Below the pieces are notes generated by a model. The model did not search any database and was not told the DNA's origin. It was given only the letters and a program-made list of their open reading frames with translations. Below, piece after piece: positions 1 to 12,890 of a DNA stretch of 64,000 nt. Made by a program: the position numbers and the translations under genes. Source of the DNA: Ruegeria sp. ANG-S4. GTDB lineage: Bacteria > Pseudomonadota > Alphaproteobacteria > Rhodobacterales > Rhodobacteraceae. The DNA is taken from positions 62,001-126,000 of the forward strand of contig NZ_JWLK01000006.1 in NCBI RefSeq assembly GCF_000814005.1. The letters run 5' to 3'. Within the stretch, counting starts at the first letter, position 1, and every line of letters begins with the position of its first letter.

Positions 1-54
1 GCCAAAAGTGATGTGAATTTCATATGTTACTCCCCAAGTTGATAAAGTTGGCCC

Positions 55-975
55 CTAGTGCGAGGCATGGAAGGTTCGGCCCAGCGAGGCAGGTGCGCTG
101 CTCTTGTCGGCCGAAAGGATCACAAGCACAAGGATCGTGATGATATAGGGCGACATTGCCAGATACTCGACCGGAATGGCAACGCCCGCTGCCTGCAAAT
201 TCAGCTGCAACACGGTGATGCCGCCAAACAAATAGGCACCCAGCAAGGCACGCCACGGCTTCCAGCTGGCAAACACCACCAGGGCGAGGGCGATCCAGCC
301 GACCCCGGCGGTCATGCCCTCGGTCCATTGGGGGACGCGGATCAGGCTGATATAGGCACCGCCCAAGCCCGCGCAGGCCCCGCCAAAAAGGATCGCCATG
401 ATGCGGATCTTGATTACCTTATATCCCAGCGCATGTGCCGCATCGTGGTTTTCGCCGACCGCGCGCAGGATCAGACCAACACGCGAATATTTCAACGTCG
501 CCCAGACCGCGGTCGTCAAAGCGATGCCCACGTAAAGGATCGGGTCATGCTGAAACAGGATCGGGCCTATCACTGGAATGTCGCTGATGACCGGGATGTG
601 AATCTCACCCATATCTGGTGGTTTGACACCCACATAGCTCTGCCCCATGAGGGCACTGAACCCAAGCCCGAACAGGGTCAGGGCCAACCCGCTGGCCACC
701 TGATTGGCCAGGGCCACCTGCGTAAGTAGCACGAATAGCAAAGACAGGACAGCACCACCCACAGCCGCCGCAATAAAGCCCAGCCAGGGCGAGCCGGTTT
801 CAACCGAGATCGCAAAGCCGCTGATCGCGCCGACGATCATCATGCCCTCGACCCCAAGGTTCAGAACGCCGGCCTTTTCGACAACCAGCTCTCCGATCGC
901 GGCCAGCAGCAGGGGGGTCGCGGCCACCATCAGCGAGGCGACCAGAAGTACGGGATTAATCTCACCAAGGTCCAT
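55..975 (-). CDS. ABC transporter inner-membrane permease, purine/nucleoside (BMP) type
   Basis: This 306-residue protein is a polytopic membrane protein of the branched-chain/ribose-type permease family (BPD_transp_2). It carries the family signature near residues 28-45 (GELVVEKAGVLNLGVEGMM). Homologues (YufQ/NupQ type) pair with a second permease and a double-domain ATPase to import nucleosides or purines. Its start lies 3 bases after the end of the upstream permease gene, so the two are cotranscribed. The position behind xdhABC suggests that the substrate is a purine base or nucleoside; that is inference. No substrate-binding lipoprotein gene is visible, and it may lie beyond the window edge. 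Confidence 0.9.
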   Translation of the reverse strand: MDLGEINPVLLVASLMVAATPLLLAAIGELVVEKAGVLNLGVEGMMIVGAISGFAISVETGSPWLGFIAAAVGGAVLSLLFVLLTQVALANQVASGLALTLFGLGFSALMGQSYVGVKPPDMGEIHIPVISDIPVIGPILFQHDPILYVGIALTTAVWATLKYSRVGLILRAVGENHDAAHALGYKVIKIRIMAILFGGACAGLGGAYISLIRVPQWTEGMTAGVGWIALALVVFASWKPWRALLGAYLFGGITVLQLNLQAAGVAIPVEYLAMSPYIITILVLVILSADKSSAPASLGRTFHASH

Positions 976-978
976 GGG

Positions 979-2061
979 TCACGCCACCTCGCTACGGGCC
1001 GCACGGATGCGGTAGTTTGTCAGAAGATCGAAGGCCAGAAGAAAGAACAGCAGCATCCCCTGGAACACCTGAATGGCCGCGGCGGGCAGGCCCAGCTGAG
1101 ACTGCGCGATCTCGCCACCGATATAGGTCAGTGCCATCAGGAACCCTGCCAGCAAAATGCCAACCGGATGCAACCGACCCAGAAAGGCCACGATGATCGC
1201 GGTAAAGCCATAGCCTACGTTAAAGTCGATGCTGACCACGCCCGAGGGACCAGACACTTCGAACATCCCTGCCAGACCTGCAAGCGCACCGGACAAGCCA
1301 AGACAGAACAGGATCAGCCGCGCCGGATTCACACCGGCGAACTTCGCGGCGCGCGGGGCTTCACCCGTCAGGCGGATGTGAAAGCCCAGCATATGGCGGT
1401 TGAGCAGCACATAGGCAAAGATCACCGCAATCAGCGCAGCCACCACACCCCAGTGCATCCCCGATCCTGCGATCAGTTCGGCGTTGTGCGCACTCTCATA
1501 AGACTGCAGGTTGCGCGAACCCGGAAACCCAAATCCTTCGGGGTTTTTCAGCAGACCCAGCGACACCGAGGCCAACATCTGCTCGGCCACATAAACCAGC
1601 ATGAGCGAGACAAGAATCTCGTTGGTGCCAAAGCGCACCTTCAGAATGGCCGGGATCATCGCCCACAGCCACCCGCCAAACGCACCGGCAATCACCATGA
1701 TCGGAAAGATGTACCACGCATCCAGGGGGTAAAAGGCCAGACCCGCGCCCGCGCCGAAAATGGCGCCCATGATATACTGACCCTCGGCCCCGATATTCCA
1801 GATGCCCGCGCGAAAACCCAAAGACAGACCAATCGCGATCAGCACCAAAGGGGCGCCTTTCACCAGCAATTGCGGGCGATAGTAAAACGAGAACTCGCCA
1901 AACAAAGGCTCCCAGAAAATGGTGCCAATGGCCTCGACCGGGTTCTTCCCGAGAATGGCAAACAGGACGCCGCCAAAAACCATCGTCGCCAGCACAGCGA
2001 CCAAAGGGGTTGCATAAGACCACGCCTTGGACGGCTGGGGCCGCTTCTCTAACACAATCAT
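979..2061 (-). CDS. ABC transporter inner-membrane permease, purine/nucleoside (BMP) type
   Basis: This 360-residue polytopic membrane protein is the second permease of the same importer (YufP/NupP type). The family signature appears near residues 86-97 (GIWNIGAEGQYI). It has an N-terminal membrane anchor and about nine further hydrophobic segments. It lies between the ATPase gene (63 bases upstream) and the smaller permease (3 bases downstream). Two different permeases plus one ATPase with two nucleotide-binding domains is the standard layout of this importer class. Purines as substrate are inferred from the neighbouring xanthine dehydrogenase genes. Confidence 0.9.
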   Translation of the reverse strand: MIVLEKRPQPSKAWSYATPLVAVLATMVFGGVLFAILGKNPVEAIGTIFWEPLFGEFSFYYRPQLLVKGAPLVLIAIGLSLGFRAGIWNIGAEGQYIMGAIFGAGAGLAFYPLDAWYIFPIMVIAGAFGGWLWAMIPAILKVRFGTNEILVSLMLVYVAEQMLASVSLGLLKNPEGFGFPGSRNLQSYESAHNAELIAGSGMHWGVVAALIAVIFAYVLLNRHMLGFHIRLTGEAPRAAKFAGVNPARLILFCLGLSGALAGLAGMFEVSGPSGVVSIDFNVGYGFTAIIVAFLGRLHPVGILLAGFLMALTYIGGEIAQSQLGLPAAAIQVFQGMLLFFLLAFDLLTNYRIRAARSEVA

Positions 2062-2124
2062 CCGCTCATCCCCCGCCGGTCTTCATCTTTTTGTAAATAC
2101 TCTCGCCGAAGGCGACGCCACGGT

Positions 2125-3642
2125 TCACACATGCGCCACCTCCATGCCATGCGCGCCGCCCATCATCAGGCCAATCTCGTCAACCGTCAGACCTGTGGTT
2201 TCGCGCGGCGCGCTGAGCCGCCCTTCGTTGAGCGCGGCAAAACTGTCCGAAATCTCCATCAACTCGTCGAGGTCTTGCGAGATGCAGACCACTGCCGTAC
2301 CCTTGGCCGCGAGATCCAAAATCGCCTGCCGAATGGCCGCCGCCGCCGCCGCATCCACGCCCCAGGTCGGCTGGTTCACAACCAGAACGTCCGGGCTTTG
2401 CAGAACTTCGCGGCCAATGACGAATTTCTGCAGGTTACCGCCGGAAAGCGACCGGGCTGCATTGTCTGGTCCTGGAGTGCGGACGTCAAAGGCGCCGATG
2501 ATCCGTTCCGCAAAGTTTTTAGTCTCGGACCATTTCATGAAGCCATTGCTTTCCAGCCCTTCGCGCACCGAACCCGTCAATAGCGCGTTTTCCGTGAGGC
2601 TCATATCAGGCGCTGCGGCATGACCCAGCCGTTCCTCCGGCGCGGTCAGCACGCCCAGCTTTCTGCGTGCGGTTGGCCCCAGCTTGCCAATCGGCTGGCC
2701 GTTGAACTTGATTGCATCCGCAGCGGTCGGGATTTCACCGGACAGGACACCCAGCAGCTCATCCTGTCCGTTTCCCGCGACACCGCCGATGCCCAGAACC
2801 TCTCCCTTGCGGACGGTCATGTGAACGTTTTTCAACGCGGTGCCGAATTCTGAAGGCGAGGGCACCGACAAGCCGCTGACATCCAGCGCCACATCGCCAA
2901 ATTCGCGCCCCGACCGCTCGGGCGTTTGCAGCGTTGATCCAACCATCATTTCGGCCATATCCCGCGCCGAGGTTTCAGCCGGAATGCACGCGCCCACATT
3001 CTTGCCCAACCGCAGGATCGTGGCGTGGTCGCAGAGCGTTCGGATCTCTTCCAGCTTGTGCGAGATATACAGGATCGATGTGCCCTCGGACCGCAGCTTG
3101 TTCAGAGTCTCAAACAGGATTTCAACTTCCTGAGGAGTCAGAACCGAGGTTGGCTCGTCCATGATCAGCAGCTTGGGATCTTGTAATAGGCAGCGGATGA
3201 TTTCGACTCGTTGACGCTCGCCCGCCGACAGATCGCCGACGGTTCGGTATGGGTCGAGCGGCAGACCATAGGTTTCGGACACTTCCCGAATGCGAGAGGC
3301 CAGATCGCCCATAGGCGGCGGATTTTCCATCCCAAGCGCGATGTTCTCGGCCACGTTCAACGCGTCGAACAGCGAGAAATGCTGGAACACCATCGCGATC
3401 CCGTCAGCGCGTGCCGCGCGGGGTTCCGGCGGCGCAAAGACCTGGCCGCGCAGCAGCATGGTGCCGCTGTCGGGTTTCACCAGCCCATAAATCATTTTGA
3501 CCAGCGTGGATTTCCCCGCGCCGTTCTCGCCCAGCAGGGCGTGAACCTCGCCTTCGCCGATGTCAAAGGACACCTGATCATTGGCCACGACGCCGGGATA
3601 GGCCTTGGTCAGCCCTTGCAGGCTCAATAGTGGAGTGGTCAC
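2125..3642 (-). CDS. ABC transporter ATP-binding protein with two nucleotide-binding domains (BMP/nucleoside type)
   Basis: This 505-residue ATPase has two ABC domains. The first has a normal Walker A (GENGAGKS, residues 38-45), the signature LSAGERQRVEI and a Walker B ending in MDEPTS. The second is degenerate: its P-loop region reads GVAGNGQDEL and its Walker B reads VNQPTWG, so only the first site is likely to hydrolyse ATP. That asymmetry is usual in sugar and nucleoside importers (RbsA/YufO type). The start overlaps the end of xdhC by 4 bases (ATGA), which places it in the xdh operon. Confidence 0.92.
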   Translation of the reverse strand: MTTPLLSLQGLTKAYPGVVANDQVSFDIGEGEVHALLGENGAGKSTLVKMIYGLVKPDSGTMLLRGQVFAPPEPRAARADGIAMVFQHFSLFDALNVAENIALGMENPPPMGDLASRIREVSETYGLPLDPYRTVGDLSAGERQRVEIIRCLLQDPKLLIMDEPTSVLTPQEVEILFETLNKLRSEGTSILYISHKLEEIRTLCDHATILRLGKNVGACIPAETSARDMAEMMVGSTLQTPERSGREFGDVALDVSGLSVPSPSEFGTALKNVHMTVRKGEVLGIGGVAGNGQDELLGVLSGEIPTAADAIKFNGQPIGKLGPTARRKLGVLTAPEERLGHAAAPDMSLTENALLTGSVREGLESNGFMKWSETKNFAERIIGAFDVRTPGPDNAARSLSGGNLQKFVIGREVLQSPDVLVVNQPTWGVDAAAAAAIRQAILDLAAKGTAVVCISQDLDELMEISDSFAALNEGRLSAPRETTGLTVDEIGLMMGGAHGMEVAHV

Positions 3643-4573
3643 GCGCTCAGGTCCTTCTTCAACTCAGTCTTCCGGGCCGGGCGCAACAGCTGCGCGGCGA
3701 CGCCAACGGCGATCATCTGCGGATGCTTGCCCAAGCCGGGATCGCCGATCGGGCAAGTGATCCGACCGATCCGTTCGGGCGCATGCCCGAGCGCGGCCAG
3801 CCGCGACCGGAATCGCGCCCATTTCGTAGCCGAGCCGATGAGGCCCGCAAAGCGGAAATCATGCAAAAGCAGCCGGTTGCACAGTTCCAGGTCCAGAGAA
3901 TGTGAATAAGTAAGCACAAGATGCTCGGCATTGTGCGGCGCATGCCGCACCAGGTCTGCGGGTTTGACGACCGGCACAACTGTCACGCCGTTCGGTACGG
4001 CCTTGGGAAAACGATCCTGTCCGGTATCGACCCATGTGATCGAAAGATCAGGCAGCGGGGACAGAACATCAACCAAAGCCCGACCGACATGACCCGCACC
4101 CCAGATCCAGAGATTGCGGGTTGGCCTGTGGACAGGTTCGATCATCCAGCCCTCGACCAACCGAGGCTCGGGCGCAATGCCCTGTCCACGCGCATCCGCC
4201 AAAAGGCGCTTGACCATCAGGGGCATGTCTTGGCCCGCAACCGGGCGGGCAATGATGGCGTCGTCCAACGCCTCTACGGCGTCGATGTCATAGACTTCGC
4301 TCAGCAATGAAACGGCGCCGCCGCAGCACTGGCCCAATTCGGGCCCAAGCGCGTGTTGCGTGAGGCGGGATGATGCAGTCTGCAACCGCGCAGCCTCTGC
4401 CGCCTGATACTCAAGCGTCCCACCACCGATCGTTCCGCTTTGACCGTCTTGCCAGACCAGCATCGCGGCCCCAACTTCGCGCGGGGACGATCCCTTGATC
4501 GCTGCGATGACCACCCGGACCACTTTGCCGTGGGTTTCGACCGCCTCCCTCAAAGCCTCTAGATCAAACCCCA

Positions 4574-4574
<1 letters not shown>
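3639..4574 (-). CDS. xdhC: Xanthine dehydrogenase accessory protein XdhC
   Basis: This 311-residue protein is the chaperone that binds the molybdenum cofactor and delivers it, sulfurated, to XdhB. The N-terminal XdhC/CoxI domain shows SSPREVGAAM. A double cysteine (GQCCGG) fits the cofactor-binding role described for the Rhodobacter capsulatus protein. The C-terminal half is a Rossmann domain beginning LWIWGAGHVG. The reading frame stays open upstream to 4691, but homology begins at MGFDLEAL, so the ATG at 4574 is chosen. It overlaps the xdhB stop by one base (TGATG). It is followed by the transporter ATPase gene with a 4-base overlap. Confidence 0.93.
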
Positions 4575-6972
<2,398 letters not shown>

Positions 6973-6976
<4 letters not shown>

Positions 6977-8370
6977 GCCGATACCTCAAGCACGTTCGTC
7001 ACTTCACCCTGATCCTCAAGGAAATAGCGTTCCAGCATCGCCTTCGCGGTCTCCAGCCGATAGGTGGCTGAGGCACGCATGTCCGTGAGTGGTGAATAAT
7101 CGTCGGCAAAGGCTGGAAGTGCGCCCTTGATGGTCTCGCGCGACCAAGGTTTGCCATTCAACGCAGCCTCGACATGGGTTGCCCTTTTCGGAATGCCTGC
7201 AAGGCCGCCAAAGGCTATCCGGGCTTGGGTAACGACGCCGTCTGAAACGCTGATGTTGAAACAACCGCACACGGCGGAGATATCCTGATCGAACCGTTTG
7301 CTCAGCTTGTAGACCTTCAGCCGATCCGGTTGACGCGGGAAGCTGACGGCTTCGACGAATTCACCGGGGGCACGGTCTTGTTTGCCGTAGTCGATGAAGA
7401 ATTCCTCAAGCGGCAGGTGTCGGCGTTCGTCACCTTTGCGCAGGTGCAGCGTTGCATTTAGTGCGATGAGGGCGGGCGGGTTGTCCCCGATGGGAGAGCC
7501 ATTGGCGATGTTCCCGCCAACCGTGGCCGCGTGGCGGACCTGAACGCTGGCATAGCGGCGGATCATCTCGGCATATGACGGATGCAGGTCTGCAAGTGCC
7601 TCGCCCATGCGGTTCATGTCGACCATCGCACCAAAGCGCACTTCGTCGTCGGTGATCGTGATCTCTTTCAGGTCGTCACAGCGGTTCAGGAAAATCACAG
7701 GGTCCAATTCGCGCAACTGTTTGGTGACCCACAGGCCGACATCGGTGGCGCCGGCGATCAGCGTGGCATCGGGGTGCGCGGTGTAAAGGGCCGCCAATTC
7801 ATCGGCTGAGGTAGGTAGGAAAGGGGGCTCTGCCCCCCGGCCTGCGGCCTCCCCCCGAGGTATTTCGGAACAAGAGAAGGATTGGTCGTCGGTGATCCAT
7901 GTCGGCACCGGGTGTGGTTCAGCGGCCTCGGCGGCGCGGATGATCGGGGCATAGCCGGTGCAGCGGCACAGGTTGCCAGCAAGCTGGGTGTCATGGTCGG
8001 TTGCGCCATTGGCGTGACTTGCGACCATCGACATGACAAAGCCGGGAGTGCAAAAGCCGCATTGCGAGCCGTGCAGGTCGACCATGGTCTGTTGTACCGG
8101 GTGGGGTTCCTGATTGGGGCCGCTTGCACCTTCGACGGTGCGGACGGCTTTGCCGTGCAGCTGGGGCAGGAACAGAATGCAGGAATTCAGCGCCTTGTGG
8201 CCATCGGCATCTGTGATCATGACGGTGCAGGCGCCGCAATCGCCTTCGTTGCAGCCTTCTTTGGTGCCGGTCAGGCCGCGATCCTCGCGCAGCCAGTCCA
8301 GCAGGGTGGCAGTCGGATCAACGTCCGCCAGCTCCACTGTCTCTCCGTTCAGAAGAAACGTGATGTTCAT
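6973..8370 (-). CDS. xdhA: Xanthine dehydrogenase, iron-sulfur and FAD subunit
   Basis: This 465-residue protein passes electrons from the molybdenum centre of XdhB to NAD through two [2Fe-2S] clusters and FAD. The ferredoxin-like cluster uses C40, C45, C48 and C63. The second uses C104, C107, C135 and C137 (SQCGFCTPG and LCRCTGY). The FAD domain begins near residue 185 and contains LIAGATDVGLW and TVGGNIANGSPIGD. It is the first gene of the operon xdhA-xdhB-xdhC-transporter, so the promoter should lie in the 344-base gap before dnaE. Confidence 0.95.
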
Positions 8371-8714
8371 TCGAGAAACCCGTCGCCTTACCCGGTTGCG
8401 CCCTGCGGTGCCCTCCTTCGATGCGACGTAGAAAGAGTGGCGGGCGAGTAGCTTGCCGTCAGATGTTAGAAACAGCGTGGCTTGTCTGGCAAGAAAAACT
8501 GCCTATTTGTCATGCGATGGGGCGGTGACAGCGAATGCTCGCCACATGCGGTCAATTCGCATTATACTGAAAACGCAGAGTTTTTTCTGCCGAGGGATTT
8601 ATGATCCCCGAAGCACCTTCTGAAAAAGCCGAATAATCAAAGCTTATCTTTTAGGCAGCCCGAAGCTTCGGTTCCTGCTTTTGCCGCGCGTCCGGCTGCG
8701 ATAGCTTGGCGGGT
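8371..8714. other. Divergent intergenic region xdhA / dnaE
   Basis: These 344 bases carry no convincing gene. They must contain the divergent promoters of the xdh operon and dnaE. A perfect 12-bp palindrome (CCGAAGCTTCGG) lies at 8660-8671, about 45 bases before the dnaE start. No regulator of known specificity can be assigned to it from sequence alone. Confidence 0.5.
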
Positions 8715-11700
8715 ATGAGCAGTTCCCCCCGATTCATTCACCTTCGCGTTCACACCGAATATTCACTGCTGGAAGGGGCCGTGCGGCTGAAAAAGCTTCC
8801 TGCCCTGTGCGAGAAGATGGAGATGCCCGCCGTTGCGGTCACCGACACCAACAGCATGTTCTCGGCTCTGGAGTTTTCGGTCTCGGCAAGCGATGCCGGG
8901 GTGCAGCCGATCATGGGCTGTCAGGTCGATCTGACCTACCTGCAAGCGCAGCCCGGTGAAAAGCCAAAAGCGCCCGCGCCATTGGTGCTGCTGGCGCAGT
9001 CCGAAACCGGCTATGAGAACCTGATGAAGATCAGTTCCTGCCTGTATGTCGACAAGGGCGGGCAACTGCCGCAGGTCACTCTGGAGGAACTGGCCGACCG
9101 TTCGGATGGTCTGATCTGCCTGTCTGGCGGACCGGATGGGCCGGTGGGTCGGTTGTTGCAATCCGGTCAGCGTCCGGCCGCCGAGGCGTTGGTTGATCGG
9201 TTGGCCAATATGTTCCCGGATCGTTTTTACATCGAGTTGCAACGGCACCCCGGCGAGGACGGTCAGTCCGAGGCCGAACGCCTGACCGAGCGTGGTCATG
9301 TCGAGATGGCCTATGCCAAGAACCTGCCGCTGGTCGCCACCAACGACGTCTATTTCCCGACTTCGGATATGTATGAGGCGCATGATGCGCTGATCTGTAT
9401 CGCCGAAGGGGCTTATGTCGATCAGCAAGAGAACCGCCGCAGGCTGACGGCGCAGCATTATTTCAAGTCGCAACAAGAGATGGTGACGCTGTTCGCCGAT
9501 CTGCCCGAGGCCGTTGAAAACACCGTTGAGATTGCCAAACGCTGCGCCTTCATGGCCTATCGCCGTGATCCGATCCTGCCGAAATTTGCGGATGACGAGG
9601 TCGCTGAACTGCGTCGCATTGCCAACGAGGGCCTGCAGAAACGTCTGGCCGTGATCCCCCATGCGGTAACGCCCGAGGAGTATCAGGAACGACTGGATTT
9701 CGAGCTGGGCATTATCGAAGGCATGGGGTTCCCCGGGTATTTCCTGATCGTTGCGGACTTTATCCAATGGGCAAAGGATCAGGATATTCCGGTGGGGCCG
9801 GGGCGGGGTTCGGGCGCGGGCTCGCTGGTGGCCTATGCGTTGACAATCACGGACCTTGATCCGCTGCGGTATTCGCTGCTGTTCGAACGGTTCCTGAACC
9901 CCGAGCGGGTCTCGATGCCCGACTTCGATATCGACTTCTGTATGGATCGTCGGGAAGAGGTGATCCGCTATGTGCAGCAGAAATACGGTCGCGACAAAGT
10001 GGGGCAGATCATCACCTTTGGTGCGTTGCTGTCCAAGGCCGCCGTGCGCGATATCGGGCGGGTGTTGCAGATGCCTTATGGTCAGGTGGACCGCTTGTCC
10101 AAGATGATCCCGGTTGAGGGGGTCAAACCGGTCTCTATCGAAAAGGCGCTGAAAGACGAGCCACGCCTGCGCGAAGAGGCGCGCAGCGAAGAGGTGGTGG
10201 ATCGCCTGCTTACCTATGGCCAGCAGGTTGAAGGCCTGCTGCGCAATGCCTCGACCCACGCCGCCGGGGTTGTGATCGGCGACCGCCCGCTCGATGCGCT
10301 GGTGCCGATCTATCAGGATCCGCGCTCGGACATGCCTGCGACCCAGTTCAACATGAAATGGGTCGAGCAGGCCGGGCTGGTGAAATTCGACTTTCTGGGG
10401 TTGAAAACCCTGACGGTGATCCAGAACGCGATGGATTTGATCTTCAAATCTGGGAGGGATTTGCACATCGCGCCGGATGGCACTGAACTCTATGAACCAG
10501 CCGAGGGCGCGGTGAACGAGATCAACGCCATCCCGTTGGATGATGAGGCGACCTACAAGCTCTACTCAGCAGCCAAAACGGTGGCGGTGTTCCAAGTGGA
10601 ATCCTCGGGCATGATGGATGCGCTCAAACGCATGAAACCTGACTGTATCGAAGACATCATTGCTCTGGTCGCCCTTTACCGTCCCGGTCCGATGGAGAAC
10701 ATCCCCAAGTTTTGCGAGGTCAAGAACAAACTGAGCGAACGCGACACGCTGCACCCGTCCATCGATCATATTCTGGACGAGACGCAGGGCATCATCGTCT
10801 ATCAGGAACAGGTGATGCAGATCGCGCAGGAAATGGCGGGCTACAGCCTTGGGGGCGCGGACCTGCTGCGCCGCGCGATGGGTAAGAAAATTCAAGAGGC
10901 GATGGACGCGGAGCGGCCCAAATTCCTCAAAGGTGCTGCCGAGAATAACGTTGATGAGACCAAGGCGACCGAAGTCTGGAACCTGCTGGACAAGTTCGCC
11001 AACTATGGCTTCAACAAATCCCACGCCGCCGCCTATGCGGTGGTCAGCTATCAGACCGGGTGGCTGAAGGCGAACCATCCAGTCGAGTTCATGGCTGGTG
11101 TGATGAACTGCGATATCCATCTGACCGATAAGCTGGCGGTGTACTTTGAAGAGGTTCGCAAGGGGCTAGACCTGCCTTACGTCCCGCCATGCGTGAACAG
11201 ATCGCAAGCGACATTCGATGTGGCGAACGGCGAGTTGGTCTATGCACTGGGCGCATTGAAAAACGTGGGCGTTGAGGCGATGAACCTTGTTGTTGAAGGG
11301 CGGAAGGACAAACCGTTCGTCAACCTGTTCGATTTTGCCCGCCGCGTCGACCTCAAGAAAGTCGGGAAGCGTCCACTGGAAATGCTGGCGCGGGCCGGGG
11401 CGTTTGATCAACTCGACAAAAACCGGCGCCGCGTGTTCGAAAGCCTGGACCCGCTTGTGCAGTATTCGGCAGCGATTCACGATCAGAAAAACTCGAACCA
11501 GGTGTCGTTGTTTGGTGAAGCCGGCGACGATCTTCCCGAACCGCGCCTGTCTCCGACGCCGGACTGGCTGCCCGCCGAGCGGCTCAGCGAAGAGTTCAAA
11601 GCCATTGGGTTCTACCTGTCCGGGCATCCGTTGGACGACTATATGCCGGCGCTCAAACGCAAACAGGTTCTGACACTGGATGAGGTGACGGAAAAAGCCC

Positions 11701-12215
11701 GCTCCGGTCCTTTGATTGCGAAGGTGGCGGGTGTCGTTGCGGGGCGGCAAGAACGAAAATCGGCGCGCGGCAATCGCTTTGCATTTGCCCAACTCTCGGA
11801 CCCGACTGGCGCATATGAGGTCACGTTATTCTCGGACACGTTGGAGAAGTGCCGCGATTTCCTGGAAACGGGTGCGCAAGTGGTTCTGACGGCCGAAGCA
11901 ACGATGGAGGCTGATCAGCTCAAGCTGCTTGGGCGGTCCGTTGGGCCGGCGGATGCGGTCGTGACCGAGGCGGGCGCAACGGGTCTGCGTATTTTCGTGG
12001 ATGAGTCCCACGTCCTGCCGACGGTGGCCAAAGTACTTGAGGATGCCTCGGACGCGGCAAAAGGAGCCGCGAAAGGCCCCATACATTTATGCCTGCTGGA
12101 TCCCGCTTTGCCGGGTGATGTCGAGATGGAATTGGGGCAAGAATTCCCGATAAACCCGCAGATTAAGGGCGCGATCAAGTCCCTGGATGGCGTGATGTCG
12201 GTCGAGGAAATCTGA
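8715..12215 (+). CDS. dnaE: DNA polymerase III alpha subunit
   Basis: This protein of about 1166 residues is the replicative polymerase of the DnaE1 type. An N-terminal PHP domain starts FIHLRVHTEYSLLEGA. The palm contains PDFDIDFCMD, which supplies two catalytic aspartates, and KFDFLGLKTL, which supplies the third. Downstream lie helix-hairpin-helix segments and an OB-fold (AKVAGVVAGRQERKS). The motif QVSLF before the OB-fold resembles the beta-clamp-binding pentapeptide. An in-frame TTG exists at 8706, but the ATG at 8715 (MSSSPRFIHL) gives the usual N-terminus. It is transcribed away from the xdh operon. Confidence 0.96.
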   Translation: MSSSPRFIHLRVHTEYSLLEGAVRLKKLPALCEKMEMPAVAVTDTNSMFSALEFSVSASDAGVQPIMGCQVDLTYLQAQPGEKPKAPAPLVLLAQSETGYENLMKISSCLYVDKGGQLPQVTLEELADRSDGLICLSGGPDGPVGRLLQSGQRPAAEALVDRLANMFPDRFYIELQRHPGEDGQSEAERLTERGHVEMAYAKNLPLVATNDVYFPTSDMYEAHDALICIAEGAYVDQQENRRRLTAQHYFKSQQEMVTLFADLPEAVENTVEIAKRCAFMAYRRDPILPKFADDEVAELRRIANEGLQKRLAVIPHAVTPEEYQERLDFELGIIEGMGFPGYFLIVADFIQWAKDQDIPVGPGRGSGAGSLVAYALTITDLDPLRYSLLFERFLNPERVSMPDFDIDFCMDRREEVIRYVQQKYGRDKVGQIITFGALLSKAAVRDIGRVLQMPYGQVDRLSKMIPVEGVKPVSIEKALKDEPRLREEARSEEVVDRLLTYGQQVEGLLRNASTHAAGVVIGDRPLDALVPIYQDPRSDMPATQFNMKWVEQAGLVKFDFLGLKTLTVIQNAMDLIFKSGRDLHIAPDGTELYEPAEGAVNEINAIPLDDEATYKLYSAAKTVAVFQVESSGMMDALKRMKPDCIEDIIALVALYRPGPMENIPKFCEVKNKLSERDTLHPSIDHILDETQGIIVYQEQVMQIAQEMAGYSLGGADLLRRAMGKKIQEAMDAERPKFLKGAAENNVDETKATEVWNLLDKFANYGFNKSHAAAYAVVSYQTGWLKANHPVEFMAGVMNCDIHLTDKLAVYFEEVRKGLDLPYVPPCVNRSQATFDVANGELVYALGALKNVGVEAMNLVVEGRKDKPFVNLFDFARRVDLKKVGKRPLEMLARAGAFDQLDKNRRRVFESLDPLVQYSAAIHDQKNSNQVSLFGEAGDDLPEPRLSPTPDWLPAERLSEEFKAIGFYLSGHPLDDYMPALKRKQVLTLDEVTEKARSGPLIAKVAGVVAGRQERKSARGNRFAFAQLSDPTGAYEVTLFSDTLEKCRDFLETGAQVVLTAEATMEADQLKLLGRSVGPADAVVTEAGATGLRIFVDESHVLPTVAKVLEDASDAAKGAAKGPIHLCLLDPALPGDVEMELGQEFPINPQIKGAIKSLDGVMSVEEI

Positions 12216-12302
12216 CGCTCAAAGGGTTTGTTGCCAGACTGACGATGCGCGGCTAGGCTGAAATTGGAAAAGCTTCATATCGGGTCATCGGAGGCCACTT
12301 TC

Positions 12303-12512
12303 ATGACGATTTCGTGCGTTGGATTAAAGACATTTTCACTGGCGGTTGTCGCGTCCATTGCCGTTGCCACGGCCGGCTATGCAGACAGCAAAAAGAAGAA
12401 AACGATCGAAGGCGCACTGATTGGTGCTGGTGTCGGGGCGTTGGTCGGCGACGGTAAAGGCGCAGCAATCGGCGGGGTGGCCGGGGCCATTATCGGACAT
12501 AACTGGAAGTGA
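12303..12512 (+). CDS. Small secreted or outer-membrane glycine-zipper protein
   Basis: This 69-residue protein starts at the ATG of MTISCVGLK. It has a probable signal peptide ending near ATAGYA-DS, a lysine cluster (KKKK), and then a glycine-zipper repeat (GALIGAGVGALVGDG followed by GAAIGGVAGAIIG). Such proteins usually lodge in the envelope; their biochemical role is not known. A TTG farther upstream at 12264 would extend the frame but would bury the signal peptide. It is followed 5 bases later by another small exported protein. Confidence 0.75.
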   Translation: MTISCVGLKTFSLAVVASIAVATAGYADSKKKKTIEGALIGAGVGALVGDGKGAAIGGVAGAIIGHNWK

Positions 12513-12517
12513 GTGTG

Positions 12518-12886
12518 ATGCAAATGAACGCTTTCAAATCGACCTTCCGCGCCGCACTCCTAGTGGTTCCGGCTTTTGCTTTTGCGGATGAGGCTGCCGA
12601 GCAAATGGTGCAGGACGCCTTGCCCGTGATGCACTATACATGCGCTTCGATTGCTGAAGAGGCAAACGGGGACGAAGCCTTTGTTGTGACGGTTGTGGAA
12701 AAGATGACGGCCCTGTCGATCTACAATCGCCAGATCAATATCGAAGATCACGCCACGACTGACGAGGAAAAGGCCCAGCTGCGCGAAGCCTTCATCGCCG
12801 CGCTGTCCGAAGGCTGTGCCGCGGACAAGGATGCTCTTCTGGGCGGGGTGGTCGATAACGCTGTTAAAAAATCATTGGGTTTGTGA
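12518..12886 (+). CDS. Hypothetical secreted protein
   Basis: This protein of about 122 residues has a probable signal peptide (AALLVVPAFAFA-DE) and a mature acidic, helical part with two cysteines (HYTCAS and EGCAAD) that could form a disulfide. No family is recognised. A GTG at 12509 overlaps the preceding stop codon and is an alternative start; the ATG at 12518 gives a normal signal peptide length. It is probably cotranscribed with the glycine-zipper gene upstream and converges on slyX with a 4-base gap. Confidence 0.65.
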   Translation: MQMNAFKSTFRAALLVVPAFAFADEAAEQMVQDALPVMHYTCASIAEEANGDEAFVVTVVEKMTALSIYNRQINIEDHATTDEEKAQLREAFIAALSEGCAADKDALLGGVVDNAVKKSLGL

Positions 12887-12890
12887 CCGC

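Noticed and set aside
9780..9830. Possible frameshift in dnaE at the GC-rich stretch
   Set aside because: The reading frame continues without interruption through all expected polymerase motifs.
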